Source: Schizochytrium sp. TIO01
Lineage: Eukaryota > Sar > Bigyra > Thraustochytrida > Thraustochytriidae
Assembly: GCA_004764695.1 (NCBI GenBank)
Contig: SMSO01000035.1
Coordinates: 4,593,040 to 4,657,039, forward strand
Direction: 5' to 3'
DNA: 64,000 nucleotides
Shown: piece after piece, positions 32,393-42,816 of the stretch
Layout: every line of letters begins with the position of its first letter
Numbering within the stretch: position 1 is the first letter of the stretch
Notes under the pieces: generated by a model
Told to the model about the DNA's origin: nothing
Databases searched by the model: none
The model's input: only the letters and a program-made list of their open reading frames with translations
Program-made: the position numbers and the translations under genes

Positions 32393-32788
32393 CCTAATTC
32401 TAATCGCTACCCCGGCATGCACTGCAATCGTCAAGCTTGATACCTACCATACGATTGATCCCCTTCAGACCGAGCGAGCTCTTGCGCCGCAGACTTAATT
32501 GAATGAGTCTCTTCGGCGCCTTCGACGTCATCAAACGGAATCGTCAAATCTGGTTCACGTGCCGCATCCCTGAGCAGTCTATCTCTATATCTCAATCTCT
32601 CAATCTCTCATTGTACGCCACATTTTAAAAAACTGACTTCTGATCCGTGCATTCGCAGCCTTCGACCGACCCATCGCTCACGCGGAAGGAAGGCGCCGCG
32701 GCCCTTCGAGCCGCGTTCGATCTCTGCTTCTTCGCCCAAGCCCAAGTCGCCAAGTCTCGAACTAATCTCAGGTTGAGCTTGAAATTCG

Positions 32789-32817
32789 CTCATTCATTCA
32801 TTCATTCATTCATCCAT
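32789..32817. repeat. (CATT)n microsatellite
   Basis: Short CATT tract at the left edge of the GC-rich island that precedes the MAPEG-like gene. Confidence 0.85.
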
Positions 32818-33339
32818 TCAATCATTGTCCCATTTTCGTTGTCATTCATTCTCTCTTCAACGTAGTTCTTCTCCAAAATCCGAACCGGCGCCGGTCCGAC
32901 GCTGCAATGGCCCCGGGTCCGCTGGCCGTCGCACCCGCCGCCGCCGCGGCTGGGGCGGGTTCCGGCGGGGGTGCGGCCCGCACGGGACGCGGGGCGGGAA
33001 CCGGCGAGGCGTATCTTGCACCGTCGACGTTGTGCTCCACTTGGACGACGCTGCGGCAGTGCAGATCTCTTCGACGAGGGCGGCGACAGAGGCGGATCTG
33101 GAGGAGGAGGAGGACGAGAACGGCGCGAAGCACGCAGTCTCAGACGACCGCAAGAGAAGAGGATCCTGGTAAGGCGCCCGTAGCGGAGGCGTAGGACTCC
33201 TGGAGGTCTGAGAGAACTGGGACCGCGAGGACTCTGGGGTCTTTGCAGGCTGAGGAGCTGAGCAGAACCGCAACGCAGGGCGGTGATCGAGCAGGAGCAG
33301 GAGCAGGAGCAGCACAAGCAGCACGAGCAGGGAGGAAAC

Positions 33340-33792
33340 ATGGCAGTGACAGGCGACGACCGCGTGGCGGCGACCTCGGTGGCGCTCCTGGCGATCCTTG
33401 ACCTTGGGCTGAAGTGGAAAATGTCGGGCCTGCGCACGTCAGGCGCAGAGGGCGAGGGCGACAAGACGAGCTTTTTTGAGAAGTTGCACAACATTCAGCT
33501 TCTTACGACGGAGCGGGTTCCGACCGCGATGGCACTGATCGCACTCAGCTGGGCGCAGGCCCGCGTGCAAGGCCGCGACCTCTCGATCATTAATAAGCTT
33601 GCCATGATTGTATCCGCTATTTCAGGATTCATCTTTGCAGGACGGGCGTATGACTTTAACGTAAACGCGAATGGGTACAACATGAAGGGTCGCCCCGGTG
33701 ATGGTGTCTTGTCCCCGTGGGGATTGTATGGCACACTTGGAAACTATGGATCCCAGCTCATTCTCGCAATCACCTTGACCCTTCAGCTGTAA
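33340..33792 (+). CDS. Small four-helix membrane protein, MAPEG-like
   Basis: A 150-residue protein with four hydrophobic segments (about 8-25, 57-75, 84-102 and 126-149). Length, helix number and the polar-to-helix passage HNIQLLTTERVPTAMALIAL (50-69), which parallels the RxxxxNxxExxP region of MAPEG proteins, suggest the membrane-associated eicosanoid/glutathione metabolism family (microsomal glutathione transferase and relatives). The conserved Asn is not clearly in place, so the call is tentative. The ATG at 33340 lies in a strong context (AAACATGGC); the longer frame begins at GTG (33283) within a GCAGGA repeat and is rejected. Confidence 0.5.
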   Translation: MAVTGDDRVAATSVALLAILDLGLKWKMSGLRTSGAEGEGDKTSFFEKLHNIQLLTTERVPTAMALIALSWAQARVQGRDLSIINKLAMIVSAISGFIFAGRAYDFNVNANGYNMKGRPGDGVLSPWGLYGTLGNYGSQLILAITLTLQL

Positions 33793-34423
33793 TTTCTAAT
33801 TTCCAGACCACCTGTACCCGGGCATCCAGCACTGAGCATTTGTAACAACAGAACAACTCAGAACAGATTTATGGTATCTGGGCATTCATTCTGCCTACCT
33901 ACCATGGTTGTCCTTGGCTTCTACGCAAAAGACGCATCGGCTCAAGAATGGACGTATGTTGCCACGCTCGCAGAAACCTAGTTGCGTTTGAACTTCAATC
34001 TCTCCCCCTCCCCCTCCCCCCCCAAAAAAAAGAAATAAAATAATCATCATCATAATGAACGCCATCGCATTTTGTCTAAATACTATTTCTATTTACTTCT
34101 ATCATCAGTTTACAAATTAACTCCTGTTATTCGCCCACGTCTCTTGCTGACCTGCGCACATGTTCAACTTGACTGCGATTGGACTCGTCAATGCATATTT
34201 AACGACCCCCTCCACAGCTCCTTGTGTGCTCTTCCCTCTATATTCCAAGTAAAACCACACCGCTTGACCTCCTGTCTGCTTGAACAAAGTAACATACGAG
34301 ATGCTCCATGTATGTCCACGTGCACGCAAGGGATTCGGTTGAACCTCTGAGAGAAACATAACATGGTGTTACAAAAGGAAGCCAGTTGACCCGGGATTAG
34401 AATAAACGAAACTTTGTGCAAAT
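33793..34423. other. Intergenic region between convergent genes
   Basis: Contains a C-rich run (about 34005-34022, four blocks of five or more C) followed by a poly-A tract. No gene is visible. Confidence 0.6.
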
Positions 34424-35440
34424 TTACTGCTCCTTTTTTATGGTCGGAGCAGGCGCCGAGGGCTTGTGAGCGTACTTCTCCCAGATCTCCATGACAAGAC
34501 CTGCAAAGACAAGAGCCACAGCGAACCACTGTCCATCGTTGAGTCGGTTTTCCGGGTAGAGAAGAACGGAGAGCAAAACAGTGAAAAATTTGCGCGTTGT
34601 TGTGATGGTAGTGGTGGCAAGAGGACCCAGATTCACGACGCTGTAGAAAATGAACTGCTGACCCACCGCGCTGCACGCAGAGAAAGCAAGAAGATCGTAA
34701 ACCACACCCTGGTGGCCTTGCAAGTATGCAATGGCCTCAGTAAACTCCCCAGTCACAAATACCACCGGCACAACGTAGAGAAGAGAGAAAAGATTCATGC
34801 CGGCCATAAGAAAGTGAGACGAAGGCTTGTACTCACGGCTGAAAAGACGTTGTGAGGACCCGGTAATGCCATCCAAGCAGAGCGACCCAAACAGCAAAGC
34901 CAATCCGAAAGCGGAGTTACCTTCAAAGCCAAAACCTTGCTTGCTCTTGGCCATGCGGAAGAGAATCACACCACCAGTGATCATGAACACCATCAAGTAC
35001 TTTTGCCACGAGTAAGACTCACCACCAAGAACTACATTGGCCATCATCACTGGAACCATTTTGCAGCTCTTGGCAAGAGCCTGAAATGGGTAGCTAACGT
35101 ACTCCAACGCCATGTTGCTACACCCCATACCAGCCAAGTAAGACGCAGAAAACAGTCCAAGCCAGATCGTGCCAGAGTGCTTGATCATAAACGGAGATGA
35201 TTCTGCAGTAGCACTCAGTGGCTTTTTATCAGTCATGCGACCGCCACCAACCAAGAAAAGCATGAATGCGCCCAGAACAAAGTTGAAGAGGCATTGCACG
35301 CTAAGCAAAAACAGAGTAAACGTGAAGCGCGAACCGTCAGTTGGGTCAGGCTTGTAAATGCGTTCTTGCAAAACTCCATAGTAAAGATAAACAAAGTAAA
35401 TGCCAAATGTGGCCACCACAAGCTGCACTTCTGCCCTCAT
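34424..35440 (-). CDS. SLC35B1: ER nucleotide-sugar transporter, SLC35B1 (UAA) family
   Basis: A 338-residue transporter with about ten membrane helices. Family hallmarks include the N-terminal YLYYGVLQERIY (18-29), VSYPFQALAKSCKMVPVMM (115-133), GGVILF (156-161), LDGITGSSQR (189-198) and TTTRKFFTVLLS (280-291). SLC35B1 and its relatives exchange nucleotide sugars or ATP/ADP across the ER membrane. The protein ends KKEQ, a textbook KKxx dilysine signal for return from Golgi to ER, which fixes the compartment. The longest frame begins at TTG (35452); the ATG at 35440 matches the family N-terminus. The gene is divergent from the S74 gene, 830 bp away. Confidence 0.94.
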   Translation of the reverse strand: MRAEVQLVVATFGIYFVYLYYGVLQERIYKPDPTDGSRFTFTLFLLSVQCLFNFVLGAFMLFLVGGGRMTDKKPLSATAESSPFMIKHSGTIWLGLFSASYLAGMGCSNMALEYVSYPFQALAKSCKMVPVMMANVVLGGESYSWQKYLMVFMITGGVILFRMAKSKQGFGFEGNSAFGLALLFGSLCLDGITGSSQRLFSREYKPSSHFLMAGMNLFSLLYVVPVVFVTGEFTEAIAYLQGHQGVVYDLLAFSACSAVGQQFIFYSVVNLGPLATTTITTTRKFFTVLLSVLLYPENRLNDGQWFAVALVFAGLVMEIWEKYAHKPSAPAPTIKKEQ

Positions 35441-36270
35441 TGTCGCTCGCAACTGTTACTAAAGATATCCCTGTTGTTCTTCCCAAGTCGGTTGCTTTTC
35501 CAAACTGTTGTAGCCCGGAAGGCACTGCAATTGATCAAAGGTTATTTATTATACCCAGTCTTGTCAGGGGCACAGCCTTGCTGTCCGACAACAATGACGT
35601 CGACAATAGTAGCACAAGAGCTAACTACGAGCTCTTTGACACCTCAACGCGACACGATCCGTGTGCCAACCAATGATAACGATCGAAGTTTGCTGAGGCC
35701 AACGTCCAACTTTGCCAGTGCACTGAGCCAACCTGGCTCCTCCCATACTACTTAGGTACTGTGCCTACTAATCTATAGAGTTTTCTTTTATTTGTTCTTC
35801 AGAAATCAGCTAATACAGTAGTAGGATGCCTCGTTAGTTAGTATTGGTTACATTAAAAATAAAATTTGTTTAATATAAATAATGTTTAACTTTTATTTTA
35901 TTTTTTAATTATAGGATATTACTTCATTCCTTTTTCTTTTTTTTTAACTTTTCTTTTTCAAATCAAAATTTATAGAGAGTAGACCTTCATGGGAAAGGAA
36001 AAACAAAGAAAGAGAACAGTGGGTCCTGGACAACCCTTTTTGCCGCAACGCATTTTCACCGGCCTTTCTTCTTCAAGAGAGAGAGGATAATAACGATGCT
36101 CCATCACCAGATCCCGTTGTCACTGCTAGCCGCGCGAGCCCACACCACAACAATCGAGACCCCTGCGAGTCCCAAACACCAAGCTCCGCCATCTGCGTGA
36201 GCAAGCATCCTCGCACAGCGAGCAGGTACACTTCTGCAACGAGGTGACAACGTCCTTAAAGACGATTTCC
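35441..36270. other. Divergent intergenic region (SLC35B1 / S74 gene)
   Basis: A shared upstream region of 0.83 kb with an AT-rich centre (about 35840-35970). I recognise no specific regulatory element. Confidence 0.5.
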
Positions 36271-37521
36271 ATGACCAAACTCAAGCACTCGCAAGGTCTA
36301 GGAGCCTTGACTTTGGCGCTTCTGCTCCTTGCAGGTGTCCGGCAGAGCTGTGCATGGTGCGGTCGAAATGATGAAGGTGACTGTTTTATTGCGATTCGTA
36401 CAGGAGGCGAGCCGGAAACTGCTCGCGAACATGCTCGAGGAATCAAATTCGTTCACGAAGATACCGGGGTTGCAGGTCTTGAGGAGACATTTGGATACAT
36501 TGCAGGCGTGCCTAACTTGGGCCAAGACTCTTCAGAGCTGAGATTTGTATTAGGTGAAGTGGCTCAAGCGAGGTTAATGGGCTCGGGAGTGTTTCACGTA
36601 AAGGGAATTGATGTGGGCGGCGATGCATCTACAGACATGCAAAATGACCCAGATCATATTGCACTCAAGGTTACGCGTGGAGGACTTCAGATCACCAATG
36701 AAAAATACCCCAGTGTGATCAAGCTACAAGGGCCAGGCTTAACAAGTGCAAACGTGTCCGTGAGCCAAGACCAGACGGCTGTAGAAACCTCTGGTCGCCT
36801 AGAGCTCCGCGCAGGCAAAGACTCTGTGGTGGATGTCCAAGGCGCGATTTTTCAGGATCAGGGCGAAGTTGAAAAGACTATGATTACTATCGGATCACTG
36901 CTTGCTACCTCCGGAAAGGCTGTGGTAGGAGACTCCTCAACAGCTGCTGAAGCAAGTTCGGTTGAGCTGCAAAACCGAAATGGCCAGAAGTGGACCCTGC
37001 AGAATCACATTAAACGTGGTTTTGAGGTCCTCCACGAAGATCAAAGAATTGTAGGTATTGCCCACAGTGCACCACGCGACTCTCTCACAGTCAGTGAAGA
37101 AGGAAACATGGGTATCGGGACGCGTTGGCCAAGTGTGAAGCTTGATGTAAATGGCGGTGTGCAAGGTACTTCAGCGTATTCTTCAGCATCAGATCGTCGC
37201 TGGAAGCGCGATATTAAGACTCTATCGCGTCTCACAAGTCTCAAGAAAGTCTTGAACCTTCGACCAGTTTCGTTTGAGTTTCAGCATGAAGCGTTTCCTG
37301 AAAAGGCATTTGACCAGGGCCTGCAGATTGGCTTTATTGCACAGGAGGTGGAAGATATTGTTCCTGAGGTTGTTCGCACTGGCGCTGATGGCATGAAGTC
37401 AGTTCAATATGCGTCTCTTGTCCCATTGCTCGTTAATGCTATCCAAGAACTTGAGGCCAAACTCGCATTGTACGAAGAGAAATTGCAACGATCGCTGATT
37501 GCAGATGTTCACCTTAAGTAA
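36271..37521 (+). CDS. Secreted protein with C-terminal S74 intramolecular-chaperone domain
   Basis: A 416-residue protein. A signal peptide (about 1-28, cleavage near SCA) leads into a central beta-rich region without a known domain. Then comes GNMGIGTRWPSVKLDVNG (278-295), the repeat typically found before S74 domains. The S74 domain spans about 305-395: SDRRWKRDI (307-315), LRPVSFEF, GFIAQEVEDIVPEVV (354-368), VQYASLVPLLVNAIQELE. Ser307 and Lys312 have the S-to-K+5 spacing of the catalytic dyad in phage endosialidase and in eukaryotic MYRF, where the domain trimerises and cuts itself off. A short coiled coil ends the protein. The longest frame starts at GTG; the first ATG is used. By analogy the mature product is probably a trimeric fibre or surface protein released by self-cleavage. 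Confidence 0.85.
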   Translation: MTKLKHSQGLGALTLALLLLAGVRQSCAWCGRNDEGDCFIAIRTGGEPETAREHARGIKFVHEDTGVAGLEETFGYIAGVPNLGQDSSELRFVLGEVAQARLMGSGVFHVKGIDVGGDASTDMQNDPDHIALKVTRGGLQITNEKYPSVIKLQGPGLTSANVSVSQDQTAVETSGRLELRAGKDSVVDVQGAIFQDQGEVEKTMITIGSLLATSGKAVVGDSSTAAEASSVELQNRNGQKWTLQNHIKRGFEVLHEDQRIVGIAHSAPRDSLTVSEEGNMGIGTRWPSVKLDVNGGVQGTSAYSSASDRRWKRDIKTLSRLTSLKKVLNLRPVSFEFQHEAFPEKAFDQGLQIGFIAQEVEDIVPEVVRTGADGMKSVQYASLVPLLVNAIQELEAKLALYEEKLQRSLIADVHLK

Positions 37522-38322
37522 TTTATAATGTCAAAACAACGGGCTCTAGCTGAAGAAAAGAGAAGAGCCCGCTTTCTCACTCACGTTTAGGTCCAAACTA
37601 TTAGATATATAAGTTGTCTTCCCATCAATCACCAAGAAGCAACAAAACAAAATGCTTAGTAAATCGCATGTGAACCGCTGCGTTTCTCTTCTTAGAATTA
37701 TCCGAGCGGAACTGGGCCCCTTGGCTCTTATCCAAACGCGGGTTTTATGTTGTCCATATTCGTATTTCATGGCGCAATATACCTAGGCTATGGTGGTAAG
37801 AAATCATTAACATTTAATTTTTTTAAAATGGCTTCTCTTTTTATCTGCAATTGTCATCAAGTCCCAGAAAAGTCCAATCATACTCAACGTTTCCTCAGCA
37901 CAAATGTCCATGATATATCAAGCCATTCAGAGTGTCGATTCTGGGTCAATGTAACCATGCCTCAGCTAATCAGTGACCGAAGAAGGAGCGCATTAACATC
38001 TAAAGTCTCGATTTAAATTGAGGTACTATCTTCTTTTTATTTTCTTAGGAATTGAGGAAAGAATTATATCAGAACCAATTGAGGCAGCGATTTGATAATG
38101 TATTGATGCATCGTGGTATGCATATGAAGGATAAAAAACCGAATGAGAGGGGACTTTGAAAAGATCGTTTGGTTCACCTGTAAGAGAAGAACCAGGGACG
38201 AATGGTGATGGTGGTGCATTGGAGGATGCGCCGTCTCTTTTATATGCCAGACAGAAAAGCTTCTGCGTTTTATAATATCAACGACCAGTTCTTTCATTCA
38301 TGTAATCATATTGCAAAGCAAC
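37522..38322. other. Intergenic region between convergent genes
   Basis: AT-rich 3' flanks of the S74 gene (+) and the presequence protease (-). No gene or repeat stands out. Confidence 0.6.
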
Positions 38323-41300
38323 TTATTCAAACTTGTAGGTAGACCAACCCTTAAGACCTTCTGCAAAGCGAGTGCTTTCGTTACCAGCAACAGCTACGCA
38401 GCCCTGGCGACCCTCCGGGCCTTCGCCAAGGAAGAGATCAGGGTTCTCAGCGTACTTACCAAGATGGCGCACAGCTGCGTCCACCAGCTTGGCCTTGTCG
38501 AGCTCAAAGAAGCGAGCACGGTTAGCAAGACGATCTTCCTGAGAGACACCGTGGACAAAAGGTCCAGTACCCTTGGTGCTTACGCTCTGCGGGGCATCAA
38601 GGCTGCCAAAAACGGAAAGAATAGCCTCTTCCACGTCCCTCTGAGTGAACTTGCCTCCATCGCAGAGCCACTGGAGGGCCTCGCCGAACACGCGAAGAGT
38701 ATCGTCAGAGTTCGGGTCATAGTAGGAGTGCATCATGAAGAGACCGCCAAGGTCGTGAGAGGCACCACCGCCATATGCGCCTCCCTGTTCACGAATGCGT
38801 TGGTGCAAGAAGTTAGTGGAGGCGATTTGGGACAGCACCATCATGGCTGCATCATCCTCATGGCCCCAACGAACCTCGGTTGGCAGAGCAGCTGTGCAGT
38901 TGTGAACAGAAATCGAAAGAGGGATGTAAGTGGCATCCATCTTGTTCCTGGCCTCGATGCTTGCAAGGACGCCAGCACCTGCGCCACCGGCAGGCAAGTC
39001 AGCAGTTTCACCATTGTGAACCTTGAGGCGATCCCAGAGCCCAAGCAAGGAAGAGCGAACACCGGCCTCGTCAATTTCGTTACCACCAGCGACAACGTTC
39101 ATGGTGATGGCCTCCTCACGGAAGACAGCGGCCATTAGAGCCTGAAGGCGCTCAGCAGTGCCAGCAGGGTCCTCGACGCAGCGCTTGAGGACGCCAATCT
39201 GAGAAAGTCCAGCTAAAGCCTCACGCTTGGCATGCTCTCCGCCGAGGGAAGCCATCGACCAGCGGCGGGCATAGCCAAGAGCATCGTTGGAAAGGCCGGA
39301 AGTGGCAGAGTTGAGGTTTGTGGCCAAGATACTTTCCACGTGGTGCAAGTTCGAGGAGAAGTTCGAGGAGGTCAGCATCTCGCTCACGAGATCCACAGTG
39401 CGGTCGAGGTTGCGAGCAAGCGTACGGGAAGACACGGACATGCATTCACGGTACTGGGTCAGTCCACTGAAGGAGTCTGCAAGACGGTGGTTGCCGGGAG
39501 CAAGTGGGTTAGACTCGCCACCCTTGCCATACCACGAAAGGACTGAGGCACCAACACCAACACCACCGCAGGTGAGACCAAGGTCGACGTTGAGGTCTTG
39601 ATAAGAGTGCTTCTCAGTGTCGACATTTCCAATAAGAGTTCCAAGGAGCGGGAGAAGGGGCTTCAGATCAGCAGGCACCTGAGAAACATCAAAGAGAGCG
39701 CGAAAGTAAACAACGCCATTGGTCTTTTGGTCTTGGACCCACGAAAAGCGGCGGCCGAGCTCAGTGGAGGCGTCTACGCTGACAAGTTCCTGTGGAATAC
39801 GAGGAATGTCACTCACGGAGAGTGTTGGGAGGCATGATACATCCTGTTCGGTTGCCTGAATCTCCTGAAGCTCCTGTGCGATACGGTCCATGTTTTCCCA
39901 ATCTCCTGGGGAAAGTTTCTTGGCACGCTCTACCAGCTCGTCGCGCTCCTTGTCAGCGAGCTTTTGGGTGTAGTGCTCGTCAGGCTTCATGACAAAGCTC
40001 ATGATGTCATCACGAAGCTTGAGCTCACCAGTGGTCTCGTCAGTAACGAGGAAGAACCTCTTCACGGCGTCCTGCCAAAACTTGGGGTTTTCTTCAATTT
40101 CCTTCTTGAGACGAGCCATCTTGGCATCAACAGTCATACTTTCATTAAGGGATTTCATGAAGTCATGCTCAGAGAAAGGAGCGTGTGCAAAGGCGCTCGA
40201 CACGGCGTACATGATCATGAGACCAAAATTAGTACGTGGCTGCTTCATAGCAAGCTCAGTCTGGTGTTGAATAGCCTCCACTCTGCGCGGGTCAAATCCC
40301 TCGTCAGCAACCTGCACCAGCGTCTTTGTGATGGCATCTCGCACGCGTTCAATGCTCTCAGAATCATCAGAAATGCCTTGCACTCCAATACTCACAAACG
40401 GATGCATCGTAGATCCATCATAGCCAGTTCCCGGTGCATAATCCGGAGCGAGCTGTGAGTCCACAAGTGCCGCATATAGCGGAGCACTAGCGCCATCCAG
40501 CAGAAGCGACGATAGCACTCGTCCTACGAGGTGCTGGTATTCGATGTCATGGCGGTCTTGGTCCAGTGCCCTCACTAGTGAGAACTTGGCCTGGCGGTCA
40601 AGCGGAACCATGACTTCCGAGGGTCCAGTTACCTCCACACTCTTTGGGATTTTCTCTCTGTGCACACGCGAGGTGGCGAGCACTTGCCGCACGTCAAAGG
40701 ACGGCTGGGAGTACTCAAAGCGCTCAAGAGCGTTTTTCTGCACACGCTGGAGGTGCTCCTCGAGAGGGAGGTCACCATAGGAGAAGAAGAGCGCATTGCT
40801 GGGGTGGTAGTGGAGGCGGTGAAAGTTGACCAGGTCCTTGTGGGATAGCTTTGCGATAGCAGAGGGCTCGCCACCGCTTATGTTAGCATAGGTGGTGCCG
40901 GGAAGCGTGGCCTCCTGGAGACGATAGTGAAAGAGAGTGGCGGCGTCGCCAAGAGTACCTTTCATTTCGTTATAGACAATTCCAGTGCGAACAATAGCAT
41001 CGGAGTTGTCGGGATCACGCTCAAGGCGGTGGCCTTCCTGCATGAAGTCCATCTTATCCAGCTTGGGGAAGAGAGTCGCGTCGAGGTAGACATCCATCAG
41101 GTTTGCAAAATCCTGCTCGTTGAGAGTAGCAAAAGGGTACATGGTGTGGTCGCTAGCGGTCATGGCGTTCATGAACGTGTTGAGACTACGCTTAATCATG
41201 TTGAAGAAAGGGTCGCGCACAGGAAAGCGCTCGGAGCCGCACAAAACTGTGTGCTCGAGGATGTGCGGGAGGCCCGTGGAGTCTGTGGCGGGCGTTCGGA

Positions 41301-41559
41301 AAGCCACGCAGAAGACGTTGTTGGTGTCATCACAGTCCACGTGAAGGTATCTAGCTGCAGTAGCCGTGTGCTCGAGGTGGTATGCCACCAGGTCGAACTC
41401 TGGCACCTCTACGACCTGCTTTACTTCAAAGCCATGCTTGCTGCCGCCCTCAACCATCCAGGCAGCCGGTGCCGCGCGATTCGCACCGCGACGCGAGGCT
41501 GCCTTTGCAGCCTCCGCGGCGGCGCTTGCGCCTGAGCTTAGGAACCTACGCCCGGACAT
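38323..41559 (-). CDS. PITRM1: Mitochondrial presequence protease (PreP/Cym1, M16C metallopeptidase)
   Basis: A 1078-residue zinc protease that degrades cleaved targeting peptides and other short peptides in the mitochondrial matrix. The N-terminus (1-33) is rich in Arg, Ala and Ser without acids before Glu16, as expected for a presequence. The inverted zinc motif HILEH (99-103: His99, Glu102, His103) lies in GLPHILEHTVLCGSERFPVRDPF, and the third zinc ligand is probably Glu198 in YNEMKG. The middle and C-terminal M16C halves continue to the end. Length agrees with yeast Cym1 and plant PreP (about 990-1080). The longest frame begins at TTG (41586); the ATG at 41559 opens the presequence. It is divergent from the SET gene. 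Confidence 0.96.
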   Translation of the reverse strand: MSGRRFLSSGASAAAEAAKAASRRGANRAAPAAWMVEGGSKHGFEVKQVVEVPEFDLVAYHLEHTATAARYLHVDCDDTNNVFCVAFRTPATDSTGLPHILEHTVLCGSERFPVRDPFFNMIKRSLNTFMNAMTASDHTMYPFATLNEQDFANLMDVYLDATLFPKLDKMDFMQEGHRLERDPDNSDAIVRTGIVYNEMKGTLGDAATLFHYRLQEATLPGTTYANISGGEPSAIAKLSHKDLVNFHRLHYHPSNALFFSYGDLPLEEHLQRVQKNALERFEYSQPSFDVRQVLATSRVHREKIPKSVEVTGPSEVMVPLDRQAKFSLVRALDQDRHDIEYQHLVGRVLSSLLLDGASAPLYAALVDSQLAPDYAPGTGYDGSTMHPFVSIGVQGISDDSESIERVRDAITKTLVQVADEGFDPRRVEAIQHQTELAMKQPRTNFGLMIMYAVSSAFAHAPFSEHDFMKSLNESMTVDAKMARLKKEIEENPKFWQDAVKRFFLVTDETTGELKLRDDIMSFVMKPDEHYTQKLADKERDELVERAKKLSPGDWENMDRIAQELQEIQATEQDVSCLPTLSVSDIPRIPQELVSVDASTELGRRFSWVQDQKTNGVVYFRALFDVSQVPADLKPLLPLLGTLIGNVDTEKHSYQDLNVDLGLTCGGVGVGASVLSWYGKGGESNPLAPGNHRLADSFSGLTQYRECMSVSSRTLARNLDRTVDLVSEMLTSSNFSSNLHHVESILATNLNSATSGLSNDALGYARRWSMASLGGEHAKREALAGLSQIGVLKRCVEDPAGTAERLQALMAAVFREEAITMNVVAGGNEIDEAGVRSSLLGLWDRLKVHNGETADLPAGGAGAGVLASIEARNKMDATYIPLSISVHNCTAALPTEVRWGHEDDAAMMVLSQIASTNFLHQRIREQGGAYGGGASHDLGGLFMMHSYYDPNSDDTLRVFGEALQWLCDGGKFTQRDVEEAILSVFGSLDAPQSVSTKGTGPFVHGVSQEDRLANRARFFELDKAKLVDAAVRHLGKYAENPDLFLGEGPEGRQGCVAVAGNESTRFAEGLKGWSTYKFE

Positions 41560-42816
41560 GTTTACTGCGCTGCGATGCGCGTTCAATCAAGGTCTGCTGC
41601 GCTTCTTCGATTGATCATCCATTTCATTTCACAGCATTTCATTTCATTTCATTTCATTTTTTCATTCGTTCGGATTGATCATGATTTTCCGCACTTGAAA
41701 ACTCTCTCAATCCGAAGATAGAATTCATACAGGTGGACAGGAAATAAGCTGTTTAGAGCATCATCACGCTCGATCGATATCTGTTCATCGCACTGTGAAT
41801 CGAAATTGACGATCTCCCGAAATTATCTTCTTTCCATCAGTATAGCGCTCACTAGGAATGACTTCAAGTAGAGTGCTTTGCTTTTCTTTTCTTTTGAGGG
41901 GCGTTCTTCGCGTTGCTTCTTATATGGAAGATTACAATTTGAACTATAAGTACTCTCTAGTGTAGTAGTAGAGGTACACATATATTGAGGGAAGCCAAGT
42001 AGATGTGACCACTAACAAACCAATACAAGCATCAGGAGACGTGGTCAAGGTATGGGCTAGAGAAGACGAAATTATGAACAAGGAAATGCCACAACCAATA
42101 AACAGCTGCCAGAATATCCTGCGAGTTACAGCAAACTGATTGACCAACATCTGACTGAAATATTTAGTGATCATCCGTTGGATGTAGAAGGAAAGCCAAA
42201 CATGAATTTTTAGAATAACGTGAAAGTAGGCGGTGCTGCACAATTTCAGTACAAAGGGGGAGATACTTTATTCTTTTCTTAAATCTAGTGCATTCAAGTT
42301 GTCAAATGGATGGATTGTTGAAATAAATGAACTCCTTCCTTTTGGTCGTCTTTTGCTCTTCATCTTTTTCTTTACCTCTATACCAGCATGGAACCCATCC
42401 ATTTCATCGTTGTTAAAGTATGATCAATCGCAAGACGTAAAGCTACATCAGTGAGTGAGTTGTCAATCTTGAAGCCTCAGTGAACATAGAATATAATTGA
42501 AAAGAGATATTTTTAAAATGAACTGGGCTCTCTTTTCTATCGTACTACATAATAAACCTGAAATGAAGTATCCAGAAATCTAGGAGGGCAACGTTGAGAG
42601 ACAAACTCTGAACCAGAACAAGACGTGCCTTCAGGACCCGAAGCTTGCGAACGCCACAAGAACGACAGATGCGATCCATGATATGAGGAATTATGAAATC
42701 TCACGAAATCAGAAAAAACGTACAGGTAGGTACTTTTATAGAACTAAATTACTCTAGAGTACTGTGCACAGATCAACAATGTAGAACTCAAACAGGTGAA
42801 TCCAGGCGGTTGGAAA
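41560..42816. other. Divergent intergenic region (protease / SET gene)
   Basis: 1.26 kb, AT-rich. An (ATTTC)n tract lies at about 41629-41667, close to the protease start. I see no gene. Confidence 0.55.

Larger units (their letters stand above)
21962..33339. other. 11.4 kb gene desert with repeats and possible transposon fossils
   Basis: No complete gene is recognisable. GC-richer patches of 0.2-1 kb alternate with AT-rich linkers and simple repeats. Two patches on the minus strand (27173-27457 and 31610-31954) resemble Copia RNase H and are listed separately. Other open frames of 60-230 codons occur on both strands in the GC-rich patches and match nothing I know. The last 0.5 kb (about 32.85-33.3 kb) is very GC-rich and probably includes the promoter of the gene at 33340. 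Confidence 0.5.

Noticed and set aside
32802-33494. Long GC-rich open frames upstream of the MAPEG-like gene
   Set aside because: Several frames on both strands are open at once because the region is GC-rich; none has a family signature.
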